8,947 nucleotides of DNA from Rhodobiaceae bacterium. GTDB taxonomy: Bacteria; Pseudomonadota; Alphaproteobacteria; Micropepsales; Micropepsaceae. Below, in pieces: positions 1 through 6,248 of the stretch. The translations under genes were made by a program, and so were the position numbers. The notes under the pieces were generated by a model, which saw only the letters and a program-made list of their open reading frames with translations, searched no databases and was not told the origin of the DNA. The stretch covers positions 1 to 8,947 of the forward strand of contig VFKO01000466.1 in NCBI GenBank assembly GCA_009885515.1, read 5' to 3'. Each line of letters begins with the position of its first letter. The first letter of the stretch is position 1.

Positions 1-2744
1 ATGCCCGTGCCGAGGCGCAGTTCCAAGAGGAAGTTGCCACAAATCTGACGCGAAACTACCTGAGCCAACTTGCGCACGGCATGTTGGCAATGACCGGCTT
101 TCGCCTTGTCAATGCGCCGACGTTCGTCCCAGCCTATCTGTTTGCCCTGTCAGGCTCCACCAGCATTGTCGGTTTGATCCTGGCAACCCAGCATCTTGGG
201 TCTTTTTTCAGCAGCGTGTTCGGCGCGACTGCGGTCGAGCATCGGCGGCGCATTGTCGATTTGGGCCTGCGCTATGGCTGGATGATGCGTCTGTCCGTAC
301 TGGGGCTGGCGCTGGCTGGATTTCTGCTGCCACCGGGGATGGCGCTCTACGTCTTTGCGGTGTTTCTGGGTCTTCTGGGTATTTTTTCGGGCATGCAGGG
401 CGTGCTTTGGAATGTCCTGTTGACCAAAACGATTCCGCCCGATCGACGGGGCATGTTGATCGGGCTCAGAAATTTCCTTGGCGGGATGACGGCGTCGGCG
501 GTCGCTTATTTTGGCGGCACGTACCTTGTTGAACATAATGCGCTGGGCAACGGCTACGCATCGACTTTCCTGCTTGCTTTTGTTTTGACGGCTGGCGGGC
601 TGACGTTTCTGTATCTTGTGCGCGAACCCTCTTCGCCTGTTGTGCGTTCACAGGTTGGCGTGCGCGAGCGGATCGGAGACATTCCGGCCCTGCTGCGTGA
701 CCGGGGCTTTGCCGCTTATTTTTGGGCACAGTCGCTGGCGACGCTGGGGACGTTGGCGCTGCCATTTTACATTCTGTTCATTGCAGAGACTCAAGGTCTT
801 ACTGGCGAGACTCTGGGTTTGCTTTCTCTGGCCTTGCTTGTTTCGCAGACGATTGCAAACCTTGGCTGGGGCGCACTCGCCGACCGGATGGGGTTCAAGG
901 CCGTGTTTGTACCGGCGTTGTTGTTGTGGGCCGGTGCAACGGTGGGTTTAGCGTTTGCGCCGGATCAGAGCGGCGTCATATTCTGCTTTGTTGGGATTGG
1001 CGCTGGATATTCCGGATTTCAGATTGCGGCACAGAATATGGTGCTGGAATTCGGAACGCGCGAAGACCTGCCGATGCGGATTGCGATGGTTAATTCGGCG
1101 CAGTCGCTGGTTCAAGTCTTTGGGGCCATTATTGGTGGGCAGCTCGCGGAGTCCATGGGCTTTGAAATTGTGTTTGCGGCGGCAGTTGTTGCGAAACTCG
1201 CAGCCGCTGTCATGTTGTGGTTCTATGTGGAAGAGCCGCGCGGCGCTCGATCTTGGGGCAAGGTTGGGATCGATGCAGCTGAAGGATTTGGCATGTCAGT
1301 GCAAAGCGATGAGACGCAAGAGTCCGCTGTTGGGACGGCGCCGGAACGAGTTCAGGCCAGCGCGGCCGCGCGCGTGGATGAGCGCCGGCGTGCGAAGACG
1401 GCGCTGAACACGCGCATTGACGACATCAAGTGGACGCTGGTCGCGTGCTGGATTGCCTTGCTGCTGCTGGCGGCGTGGACACAGGCGTGGACATTTTGCC
1501 TGATCCTTGCCGTTGCCGTGAGCGCTTTTGCGGTGGCCCGTCTTGGGTTCGTTCGCAGTCTTCCCGAACCGTTGCCGGCGAAGTCCGCCGCTTTTGTTCA
1601 GCAACGCGGCGAAACTGATGGGCAAGCGCCCCTGAACCTGGTGACCAATGATTATTCAGCGGCAGAGATCGTACGCCGCCTTCCCGATGCTGCAATCCTG
1701 GTTGATCAAAGCGGACGCATTGTGGCGGCGAATGATGTGCTTGTGCAATTGCTGGGTGTTGCGGAGCCACGCAAGCATCTGGCGAGCGTCATGCGCGCGC
1801 CGCAGGTTCTGGGCGCGTTGGAGTCGACGTTGGCCGGGCGAGGCGCGCAGCGCGTGGAATTCCCGATCATTGGTACACCCGAGCAGAATTTTACGGCCGA
1901 TATCGCTCCCATCCAGGGCGATGACCGCACAATCAAAGGGGTGCTGATTGTTTTGCACGATACGACCAAGGCGCAACGCGTCGAACAAATGCGCGCGGAT
2001 TTTGTTGCCAATGCCAGCCACGAATTACGAACCCCGTTGGCCTCGCTAACGGGATTTATCGATACGTTGCGCGGCCACGCAAAGGACGATCCGGAAGCCC
2101 AGGAGCGATTTTTGCTGATCATGGCGGAGCAGGCGGCTCGCATGCGGCGCCTCATCGATGATTTATTGTCGCTCAGCCGGATCGAACTGAACGAGCATGT
2201 TCGCCCCGCGGGTAGCGTCAATGTGGGTGATCTGGTCGAGGAGGTTGTTCACGCCCTGTCGCCGATGGCGGTGTCGGCGAACATGCAACTGGAAATTATT
2301 GAGCCCACGTCTTTGCCCAATGTTTCAGGTGACCGGGACGAACTTTACCAAGTGATCCAGAACCTGGTTGACAATGCGATCAAGTACGGCAGACCGCAAA
2401 CGGCCATCACCATCGAATTGGCGACCCGGCGCGCTGGTCCGGGCGAGCCTGGGCCGTCACCCTCAGTTTGTCTCGTGGTTCGCGATCATGGCGAAGGTAT
2501 CGCGCGCGAGCATATTCCACGCCTGACAGAGAGATTTTACCGGGTCGATGCCCGTCGAAGCCGTGCCATTGGCGGAACGGGCCTGGGTCTTGCGATCGTC
2601 AAACATATTATCAACCGCCATCGCGGGCGCATGTCCATTGAAAGCCAGGTCGGGGAAGGGTCTGTTTTTTCAGTGTACCTTCCTTTGGCCACAGACATGG
2701 GGACGGGCGATGCGGCGCAACAAGGCCTTCTGACCTCGTCATAA
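1..2744 (+). CDS. phoR: MFS transporter fused to PhoR-type sensor histidine kinase (5' partial)
   Basis: The frame is open to the left edge. Codons from base 3 add 26 residues before the first visible ATG (81), including an MFS-like NYLSQLAHGML stretch, so the true start lies outside the window. Numbering below is from ATG 81. Residues 1-387 form an MFS permease with about 12 hydrophobic helices and a motif-A loop, GALADRMGFK (264-273); the matching N-half loop is degenerate. A charged linker (388-450) follows, then two membrane helices with a very short loop (451-487), a PAS domain (about 534-630), HisKA with phospho-acceptor H647 (ASHELRTPL), and HATPase with N-box NLVDNAIKYG (761-770), G1 DHGEG (802-806), F-box ERFYRVD (817-823) and G2 GGTGLGL (831-837). 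All kinase motifs are intact. The second half alone is a typical PhoR, which phosphorylates PhoB when phosphate is scarce; phoU and phoB follow directly. The transporter substrate is unknown, and that it senses phosphate is inference. An internal start at 1293 could also give a free kinase. Confidence 0.9.
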   Translation, partial: ARAEAQFQEEVATNLTRNYLSQLAHGMLAMTGFRLVNAPTFVPAYLFALSGSTSIVGLILATQHLGSFFSSVFGATAVEHRRRIVDLGLRYGWMMRLSVLGLALAGFLLPPGMALYVFAVFLGLLGIFSGMQGVLWNVLLTKTIPPDRRGMLIGLRNFLGGMTASAVAYFGGTYLVEHNALGNGYASTFLLAFVLTAGGLTFLYLVREPSSPVVRSQVGVRERIGDIPALLRDRGFAAYFWAQSLATLGTLALPFYILFIAETQGLTGETLGLLSLALLVSQTIANLGWGALADRMGFKAVFVPALLLWAGATVGLAFAPDQSGVIFCFVGIGAGYSGFQIAAQNMVLEFGTREDLPMRIAMVNSAQSLVQVFGAIIGGQLAESMGFEIVFAAAVVAKLAAAVMLWFYVEEPRGARSWGKVGIDAAEGFGMSVQSDETQESAVGTAPERVQASAAARVDERRRAKTALNTRIDDIKWTLVACWIALLLLAAWTQAWTFCLILAVAVSAFAVARLGFVRSLPEPLPAKSAAFVQQRGETDGQAPLNLVTNDYSAAEIVRRLPDAAILVDQSGRIVAANDVLVQLLGVAEPRKHLASVMRAPQVLGALESTLAGRGAQRVEFPIIGTPEQNFTADIAPIQGDDRTIKGVLIVLHDTTKAQRVEQMRADFVANASHELRTPLASLTGFIDTLRGHAKDDPEAQERFLLIMAEQAARMRRLIDDLLSLSRIELNEHVRPAGSVNVGDLVEEVVHALSPMAVSANMQLEIIEPTSLPNVSGDRDELYQVIQNLVDNAIKYGRPQTAITIELATRRAGPGEPGPSPSVCLVVRDHGEGIAREHIPRLTERFYRVDARRSRAIGGTGLGLAIVKHIINRHRGRMSIESQVGEGSVFSVYLPLATDMGTGDAAQQGLLTSS
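1282..1295 (+). promoter_or_regulatory. Possible internal ribosome binding site and start for a free PhoR
   Basis: AAGGA at 1282-1286 lies six bases before an in-frame ATG at 1293, at the junction between the MFS part and the kinase part (residue 405). Starting here would give a 483-residue protein with two membrane helices, PAS, HisKA and HATPase, which is close to an ordinary PhoR. The motif is short and could be chance. Its position just where the kinase module should begin is what makes it worth recording. Confidence 0.35.
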
Positions 2745-2757
2745 ATCCTTCGCTTGA

Positions 2758-2786
2758 TTGTCACATCAGACCGGCACAGGTAATCT
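2758..2786 (+). promoter_or_regulatory. Candidate sigma70 promoter for phoU-phoB
   Basis: In the 105-bp gap between phoR and phoU, TTGTCA (2758-2763, 5/6 match to the -35 consensus) is followed after 17 bases by TAATCT (2781-2786, only 3/6 match to the -10). Transcription would start near 2793, leaving a leader of about 55 bases before the chosen phoU start. The gap is longer than the others on this strand, which fits a separate promoter. Cotranscription from phoR is equally possible. The weak -10 keeps confidence low. Confidence 0.3.
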
Positions 2787-2849
2787 ATTGAAGGGCCTCA
2801 AGTGCGGCGTCCAGAATTGTTGCGATTTGTTTTCAACGACGAGGCAGAT

Positions 2850-3584
2850 ATGGCGGATCACATAGTCAAGTCGTTCCACGACCAGCTCGGGGCCTTGAGT
2901 ACGGCCATCGTGCAGATGGGTGGAATGTGCGAGACGCAATTGGGAAATTCGATTGAGGCCATTGCGCGGCGGGATATGGATATCGCCGAGCGTACGGTGC
3001 AACTCGATGAACAAATTGACCGTCTGGAGACCCAGATCGAGCAACAGGCGGTTCAGTTACTGGCACTGCGCCAGCCGTTGGCGACCGATCTTCGTGAGAC
3101 GCTGGCCGCTCTCAAGATTTCCGCCGATCTGGAGCGGATTGGAGATTTGGCAAAAAATGTTGCCAAACGCGCACTCGTGGTGGCGCGCGACGTGCCGGAT
3201 CAGGCGCTGACGCAAGGGTTGGCCCGCATGGGGCGTTTGTCGCTTCAGCAGCTCAAGAATGTGCTGGATGCCTATTCCCGGCGTGATGCCAATGCCGCGA
3301 TGACGGTGTGGAGCTGTGACGGAGAAATCGATGAGATTTACAATTCGCTGTTTCGCGAGCTGTTGACCTACATGATGGAAGATCCCCGCAAAATCAGCCA
3401 CGCGACGCATTTGCTGTTCATTGCCAAGAACTTCGAACGCGTTGGCGATCATGCGACCAATATTGCCGAAACCGTGCATTACATCGTGACTGGATCGAAA
3501 ATGAACAGCTTGCGGCCGAAGGGCGATACGACGTCGTCCACTACGGTACAGGCTGTGGCGAAACCCCTGGAGGATCAGAGGTGA
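2850..3584 (+). CDS. phoU: Phosphate signalling protein PhoU
   Basis: This 244-residue protein has the normal length and two-repeat helical build of PhoU. PhoU is a cytoplasmic protein that links the Pst transporter to PhoR and keeps the kinase off when phosphate is plentiful. Each half carries the family's metal-binding signature: ERIGD at 95-99 (first repeat) and ERVGD at 196-200 (second repeat), with further acidic residues around them. ATG 2850 is chosen because it begins MADHIVKSF, the usual PhoU N-terminus, and has GAGG (2841-2844) five bases upstream. A GTG at 2802 with AAGGG before it would add 16 residues (MRRPELLRFVFNDEAD) that do not look like PhoU. The gene lies 105 bp after phoR and 7 bp before phoB. 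No pst genes are seen, so its usual PstB partner must be encoded elsewhere or be missing. Confidence 0.95.
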   Translation: MADHIVKSFHDQLGALSTAIVQMGGMCETQLGNSIEAIARRDMDIAERTVQLDEQIDRLETQIEQQAVQLLALRQPLATDLRETLAALKISADLERIGDLAKNVAKRALVVARDVPDQALTQGLARMGRLSLQQLKNVLDAYSRRDANAAMTVWSCDGEIDEIYNSLFRELLTYMMEDPRKISHATHLLFIAKNFERVGDHATNIAETVHYIVTGSKMNSLRPKGDTTSSTTVQAVAKPLEDQR

Positions 3585-3591
3585 GCTTCCC

Positions 3592-4299
3592 ATGAATGGT
3601 GCGCGAAAACCGCTGGTGTTGATCGTGGAAGACGAAGCCCATCTGACGACGATGTTGCATTACAATATCGAGAAAGAAGGATTTCGGGTTGCCGAGGCGC
3701 GGGACGGCGAAGAGGCGTTGCTTATGGTCCAGGAAGAGCCTCCTGATTTGATCTTGCTGGACTGGATGTTGCCGCGCGTGCCGGGGATCGAAGTGTGCCG
3801 GCGCTTGCGATCAAAGGCCGAGACACGAAATATTCCGATCATCATGCTGACCGCGCGTGGCGAAGAGGCAGACCGGGTGCGCGGATTGGACACGGGCGCC
3901 GACGACTATATCACGAAGCCATTTCTGATGACGGAGCTGCTGGCGCGCGTTAGGGCGGTGCTCCGGCGTATCAGGCCGGCGCTGACAGAAGATGTTTTGA
4001 CTTTCGGCGACCTTTCGATCGATCGCACGTCGCACAGGGTCAGACGCAGCGGGCGCGAAATTCACTTAGGCCCGACCGAGTACAAACTGCTCGATCATTT
4101 TTTACAACATCCAGGGCGCGTGTTCAGCCGCGAACAATTGCTCGATGCGGTTTGGGGTTCGGGTGTCTATGTCGATGCGCGCACTGTCGACGTGCATATC
4201 GGCCGGCTGAGAAAGGCCGTGAACGAGCAAGGCGACGTCGATCCGATCCGAACGGTGCGCTCTGCCGGATATGCGCTGGACGAGTCGTTTCAGCCATAA
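3592..4299 (+). CDS. phoB: Phosphate regulon response regulator PhoB
   Basis: A 235-residue OmpR/PhoB-family regulator. The receiver domain (about 7-124) has the acidic pocket E13/D14, phospho-acceptor D57 (ILLDWMLP), T87 (IIMLTARG) and K109 (YITKPF). A winged-helix DNA-binding domain (about 135-230) contains the recognition-helix stretch RTVDVHIGRLRKAV (197-210). Once phosphorylated by PhoR, PhoB family members bind direct-repeat Pho boxes and switch on phosphate-scavenging genes. The match is full length with no missing key residue. ATG 3592 is supported by AGAGGTGA (3577-3584), which overlaps the phoU stop and lies seven bases upstream; the two genes are therefore almost certainly cotranscribed and translationally linked. 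The kinase partner is presumably the MFS-PhoR fusion upstream. Confidence 0.96.
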   Translation: MNGARKPLVLIVEDEAHLTTMLHYNIEKEGFRVAEARDGEEALLMVQEEPPDLILLDWMLPRVPGIEVCRRLRSKAETRNIPIIMLTARGEEADRVRGLDTGADDYITKPFLMTELLARVRAVLRRIRPALTEDVLTFGDLSIDRTSHRVRRSGREIHLGPTEYKLLDHFLQHPGRVFSREQLLDAVWGSGVYVDARTVDVHIGRLRKAVNEQGDVDPIRTVRSAGYALDESFQP

Positions 4300-4321
4300 A
4301 AAAGGGAGCCGGAGCTCCCTT
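4298..4321 (-). terminator. Intrinsic terminator of gcrA, hairpin shared with the phoB end
   Basis: An 8-bp perfect stem, AAGGGAGC (4302-4309) and GCTCCCTT (4314-4321), closes a four-base loop CGGA. Read on the minus strand, the stem runs straight into a T-tract (complement of the A-run 4298-4303), the standard form of a Rho-independent terminator for gcrA, whose stop is 26 bases upstream. On the plus strand the same hairpin starts three bases after the phoB stop but is followed by TCACAATC rather than a T-run. It could therefore only end or stabilise the phoB transcript weakly. Confidence 0.8.
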
Positions 4322-4346
4322 CACAATCGTGAAGCCAGGCGTGCGC

Positions 4347-4823
4347 CTAGGTGCGAACCAAATAGCGGCGGAAGTCGCGGTCGCGATCGCGGTCCCTGCG
4401 GCTTTGCGCGGGTTGAAAGGCCTTGACCGAATGGGCATCGCAATAGGGCGAGCTGGCTTTAGGCGGATGTCCGCAAAAGTGAAATTCGGACGTAGACGGG
4501 TCGCCGATCGGCCATTTGCACATACGGTCATTGATGGTGAGAACGGTTGTTTTGCGACCGAATTCGTCAACAATGGGATCGCGCTCGATGATGGGCGCCT
4601 GGATAACCGGAGGCGGGCGTGGCCGTGCCGTGCGTCTGGCGACTTGCATGCGCGGGCGTTCGGTGCGCGCGGGTGTGGCGCGGCCTGCCAATCCCAGGCG
4701 GTGAACTTTTCCGATCACGGCGTTGCGGGTGACCTCACCCAATTGCCGGGCAATCTGGCTGGCACTCAGTCCGTCAGACCAAAGTTGTTTGAGCTGTTCA
4801 ACGCGCTCGTCCGTCCAACTCAT
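4347..4823 (-). CDS. gcrA: Cell-cycle regulator GcrA
   Basis: A 158-residue GcrA. The family is known from Caulobacter to associate with sigma70-RNA polymerase and activate promoters carrying GANTC sites methylated by CcrM. The N-terminus MSWTDERVEQLKQLW and the helix-turn-helix with TRNAVIGKVHRLGL (32-45) are diagnostic. The middle (about 49-90) is a Pro/Arg-rich linker. The C-terminal sigma-interacting part contains NDRMCKWPIGDP (99-109), FCGHP and YCDAH with C102, C117 and C128. The tail ends in an RDRDRDRD run. The start at 4823 is favoured over ATG 4892: it matches the family N-terminus and has AAGGGAG (4830-4836) six bases upstream; the longer form adds 23 unrelated residues. The gene is divergent from argD and convergent with phoB. 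Two CtrA-like half-sites upstream suggest cell-cycle control. Confidence 0.95.
   Translation of the reverse strand: MSWTDERVEQLKQLWSDGLSASQIARQLGEVTRNAVIGKVHRLGLAGRATPARTERPRMQVARRTARPRPPPVIQAPIIERDPIVDEFGRKTTVLTINDRMCKWPIGDPSTSEFHFCGHPPKASSPYCDAHSVKAFQPAQSRRDRDRDRDFRRYLVRT
4375..4392. repeat. Three tandem hexamers TCGCGG/TCGCGA within gcrA
   Basis: TCGCGG, TCGCGA and TCGCGG follow one another without a gap. On the minus strand they encode the alternating Arg-Asp tail of GcrA (about 143-150). Gain or loss of a unit would keep the frame and change the tail by two residues. Confidence 0.6.
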
Positions 4824-4829
4824 CCGGTA

Positions 4830-4836
4830 CTCCCTT
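4830..4836 (-). promoter_or_regulatory. gcrA ribosome binding site
   Basis: Read on the minus strand, AAGGGAG is followed by six bases and then ATG 4823. This strong Shine-Dalgarno motif settles the gcrA start in favour of the MSWTDERV form rather than the longer frame from 4892. Confidence 0.8.
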
Positions 4837-4848
4837 GTTTGGACAGGC

Positions 4849-4856
4849 ATGGTTAA
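4849..4856 (-). promoter_or_regulatory. CtrA half-site TTAACCAT, proximal to gcrA
   Basis: An exact TTAACCAT on the minus strand, 25 bases before the gcrA start codon. The same octamer is known as a CtrA half-site in Caulobacter, where CtrA represses gcrA. If the weak -10 at 4865-4870 is right, this site sits on the transcription start, a position that suits repression. No second TTAA at the N7 spacing is present, so this is not the full CtrA box. Confidence 0.45.
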
Positions 4857-4864
4857 GTCCACCC

Positions 4865-4892
4865 ATAGTATGCGGATCAGCGGATGCCACAA
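4865..4892 (-). promoter_or_regulatory. Weak candidate promoter of gcrA
   Basis: On the minus strand TTGTGG (4892-4887, 3/6 match to the -35) is separated by 16 bases from TACTAT (4870-4865, good -10). Transcription would begin near 4858, about 35 bases before the start codon and just before the ribosome binding site. The poor -35 would suit a promoter needing an activator. Other arrangements are possible, for example TATTAT near 4896-4901. Confidence 0.3.
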
Positions 4893-4947
4893 GATAATAT
4901 GCTAAGGCCTAGATGTAGTTATTGGGGATTGTTGTCGTTCAACCACA

Positions 4948-4955
4948 ATGGTTAA
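4948..4955 (-). promoter_or_regulatory. CtrA half-site TTAACCAT, distal copy
   Basis: A second exact TTAACCAT on the minus strand, 99 bases from the proximal copy and 18 bases upstream of the argD -35 (4973). It could serve gcrA, argD or both. The spacing is not that of a full CtrA box, so pairing of the two copies would need looping or independent binding. Confidence 0.4.
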
Positions 4956-4972
4956 CAATTCGACAGGTCTCG

Positions 4973-5001
4973 TTGACAGTTATGTTGCAGCGCAGAATAC
5001 T
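4973..5001 (+). promoter_or_regulatory. Sigma70 promoter of argD-argF-hslO
   Basis: A perfect -35 TTGACA (4973-4978) is followed by exactly 17 bases and then AATACT (4996-5001, 4/6 match to the -10). Transcription would start near 5008, giving a leader of about 44 bases. This is the best promoter match I found in the window. It fits steady housekeeping expression of the arginine operon. I see no palindromic operator resembling a known arginine regulator site. Confidence 0.7.
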
Positions 5002-5009
5002 CGCCGCCT

Positions 5010-5049
5010 GCGGAAACCAACGGATTTCCGCCTCTTTCCTGAGGAAAAG
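5010..5049 (+). promoter_or_regulatory. argD leader: two adjacent hairpins and ribosome binding site
   Basis: GCGGAAA (5010-5016) can pair with TTTCCGC (5025-5031), loop of eight. TTTCC (5035-5039) can pair with GGAAA (5043-5047), loop of three. The second stem covers the argD Shine-Dalgarno AGGA (5042-5045), which lies six bases before the GTG start. Because both stems use TTTCC and GGAAA blocks, alternative pairings are possible, such as 5012-5016 with 5035-5039. Whether this controls translation is not known; the stems are short. Confidence 0.4.
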
Positions 5050-5051
5050 CC

Positions 5052-6248
5052 GTGATACCACCTCTCTTACCGACTTATGCGCGCGCGCCACTGGCATTTG
5101 AGCGCGGTGAAGGGCCTTATTTAATAGCGACGGACGGTCGACGTTTTCTGGATTTTGCGGCGGGGATTGCGGTCAATGCTTTGGGACACGCCCATCCGCG
5201 ACTTGTGGCGGCGTTGTCGGCGCAAGCCTCGAAACTTTGGCATACCTCGAACCTGTACCAGGTGCCCGGACAGCAATTGCTGGCCGAGCGGTTAGTGGCA
5301 GCCACTTTTGCCGACACCGTGTTTTTTGGCAATTCGGGCGCGGAAGCGATCGAATGTGCGATCAAGATTGCACGAAAGTTTCATGCTGCGCGCGGCGAAC
5401 CGCAGCGCTTCCGGATCATCACATTTGAAGGCGCATTTCATGGGCGCACGCTGGCGACCCTGGCTGCGGGTGGCCAGAAAAAATATCTCGAGGGGTTCGG
5501 GCCCAAAGTTGATGGCTTCGATCAAGTGGCGTTTGGCGATCTGGAAGGTGTCAAGCGGGCCATCGGGCCGGAGAATGCCGGTATTCTGATCGAACCCATC
5601 CAGGGTGAAGGCGGGGTGCGTTGTGTGCCGGGCGAGACTTTGCGCGCGCTGAGAGCGCTTTGCGACGAACATGGCTTGATGCTGATGTTTGACGAGATTC
5701 AATGCGGCATGGGGCGGACGGGCAAACTCTTTGCCCATGAGTGGGCTGGGGTTACACCGGATATCATGGCGATTGCCAAAGCGCTGGGCGGCGGTTTTCC
5801 AGTCGGCGCCTGCCTTGCGACCGAAAGGGCCGCCGCCGGCATGACGACCGGGACACATGGGTCGACGTTCGGCGGGAATCCATTGGCGATGTCCATCGGC
5901 AATGCGGTGCTTGATGTGGTGCTGGAGCCTGCGTTCCTGGAGCACGTCAACAAAGTTGCGAATTATCTGAAGCAGCAACTGGGCATGATTGCCGATCGCT
6001 ATGGACCGGTCATCGAAGAGGTGCGCGGGCAAGGCCTTTTGCTGGGTCTGAAATGCAAGGTGCCCAATACATTGCTTGTCGATGCGTTGCGCGAGCGGGG
6101 CATGCTGGTGGTGGGCGGCGGCGACAATGTTGTTCGCATTTTGCCGCCGCTGATTATCACCGAAGAGCATGTCCGCGACGCCATCGCAATTTTGAACGAT
6201 GCTTGCGCAAGCCTTGCCCACCAGCCTGCGAAGGATGCTGCGAAATGA
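5052..6248 (+). CDS. argD: Acetylornithine aminotransferase
   Basis: A 398-residue class III PLP aminotransferase, the usual ArgD length. ArgD converts N-acetylglutamate 5-semialdehyde and glutamate to N-acetylornithine and 2-oxoglutarate; many bacterial ArgD enzymes also act on succinyl-diaminopimelate in lysine synthesis. Visible motifs are GNSGAEAIECAIKIAR (93-108, cofactor phosphate binding), FEGAFHGRTLATLA (125-138), MFDEIQCGMGRTG (212-224) with D214 contacting the PLP ring nitrogen, AIAKALGGGFPVGA (240-253) with Schiff-base lysine K243, and HGSTFGGNPLA (269-279). The start is GTG 5052, giving MIPPLLPTYARAP, typical of the family, with AGGA six bases upstream. It is first in a + strand operon; its TGA overlaps the argF ATG. 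Assignment over other class III enzymes rests on the motif set and on argF next to it. Confidence 0.95.
   Translation: MIPPLLPTYARAPLAFERGEGPYLIATDGRRFLDFAAGIAVNALGHAHPRLVAALSAQASKLWHTSNLYQVPGQQLLAERLVAATFADTVFFGNSGAEAIECAIKIARKFHAARGEPQRFRIITFEGAFHGRTLATLAAGGQKKYLEGFGPKVDGFDQVAFGDLEGVKRAIGPENAGILIEPIQGEGGVRCVPGETLRALRALCDEHGLMLMFDEIQCGMGRTGKLFAHEWAGVTPDIMAIAKALGGGFPVGACLATERAAAGMTTGTHGSTFGGNPLAMSIGNAVLDVVLEPAFLEHVNKVANYLKQQLGMIADRYGPVIEEVRGQGLLLGLKCKVPNTLLVDALRERGMLVVGGGDNVVRILPPLIITEEHVRDAIAILNDACASLAHQPAKDAAK

Noticed and set aside
81..83. ATG 81 as the start of the MFS-PhoR gene
   Set aside because: The frame is open to the left edge and the upstream codons encode residues that look like an MFS N-terminus, so this Met is probably internal.
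2758..2775. Pho box upstream of phoU
   Set aside because: TTGTCAC resembles one half of a Pho box, but the second repeat four bases later (GACCGGC) does not match CTGTCAT.
2802..2849. GTG 2802 as the phoU start
   Set aside because: It has a passable AAGGG upstream, but the 16 added residues do not resemble PhoU, whereas ATG 2850 matches the family N-terminus and has its own GAGG.
4152..4856. A 234-residue + strand frame across the phoB end and gcrA
   Set aside because: It lies antisense to gcrA and out of frame in phoB, has no recognisable domain, and is explained by GC-rich codon use on the opposite strand.
4824..4892. Longer GcrA starting at ATG 4892
   Set aside because: The extra 23 residues do not resemble GcrA and there is a strong ribosome binding site before ATG 4823; the extension covers the likely leader.
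4824..5051. GANTC methylation sites or a DnaA box in the gcrA-argD gap
   Set aside because: Reading both strands I found no GANTC and no TTATCCACA-like box there.
5292..6221. A 309-residue minus-strand frame inside argD
   Set aside because: Antisense to a fully convincing argD, with no domain, no membrane pattern and no clear ribosome binding site.
6053..6244. Longer ArgF starting inside argD
   Set aside because: The 64 extra residues are an out-of-frame reading of argD; the ATGA overlap at 6245 gives the normal family N-terminus.
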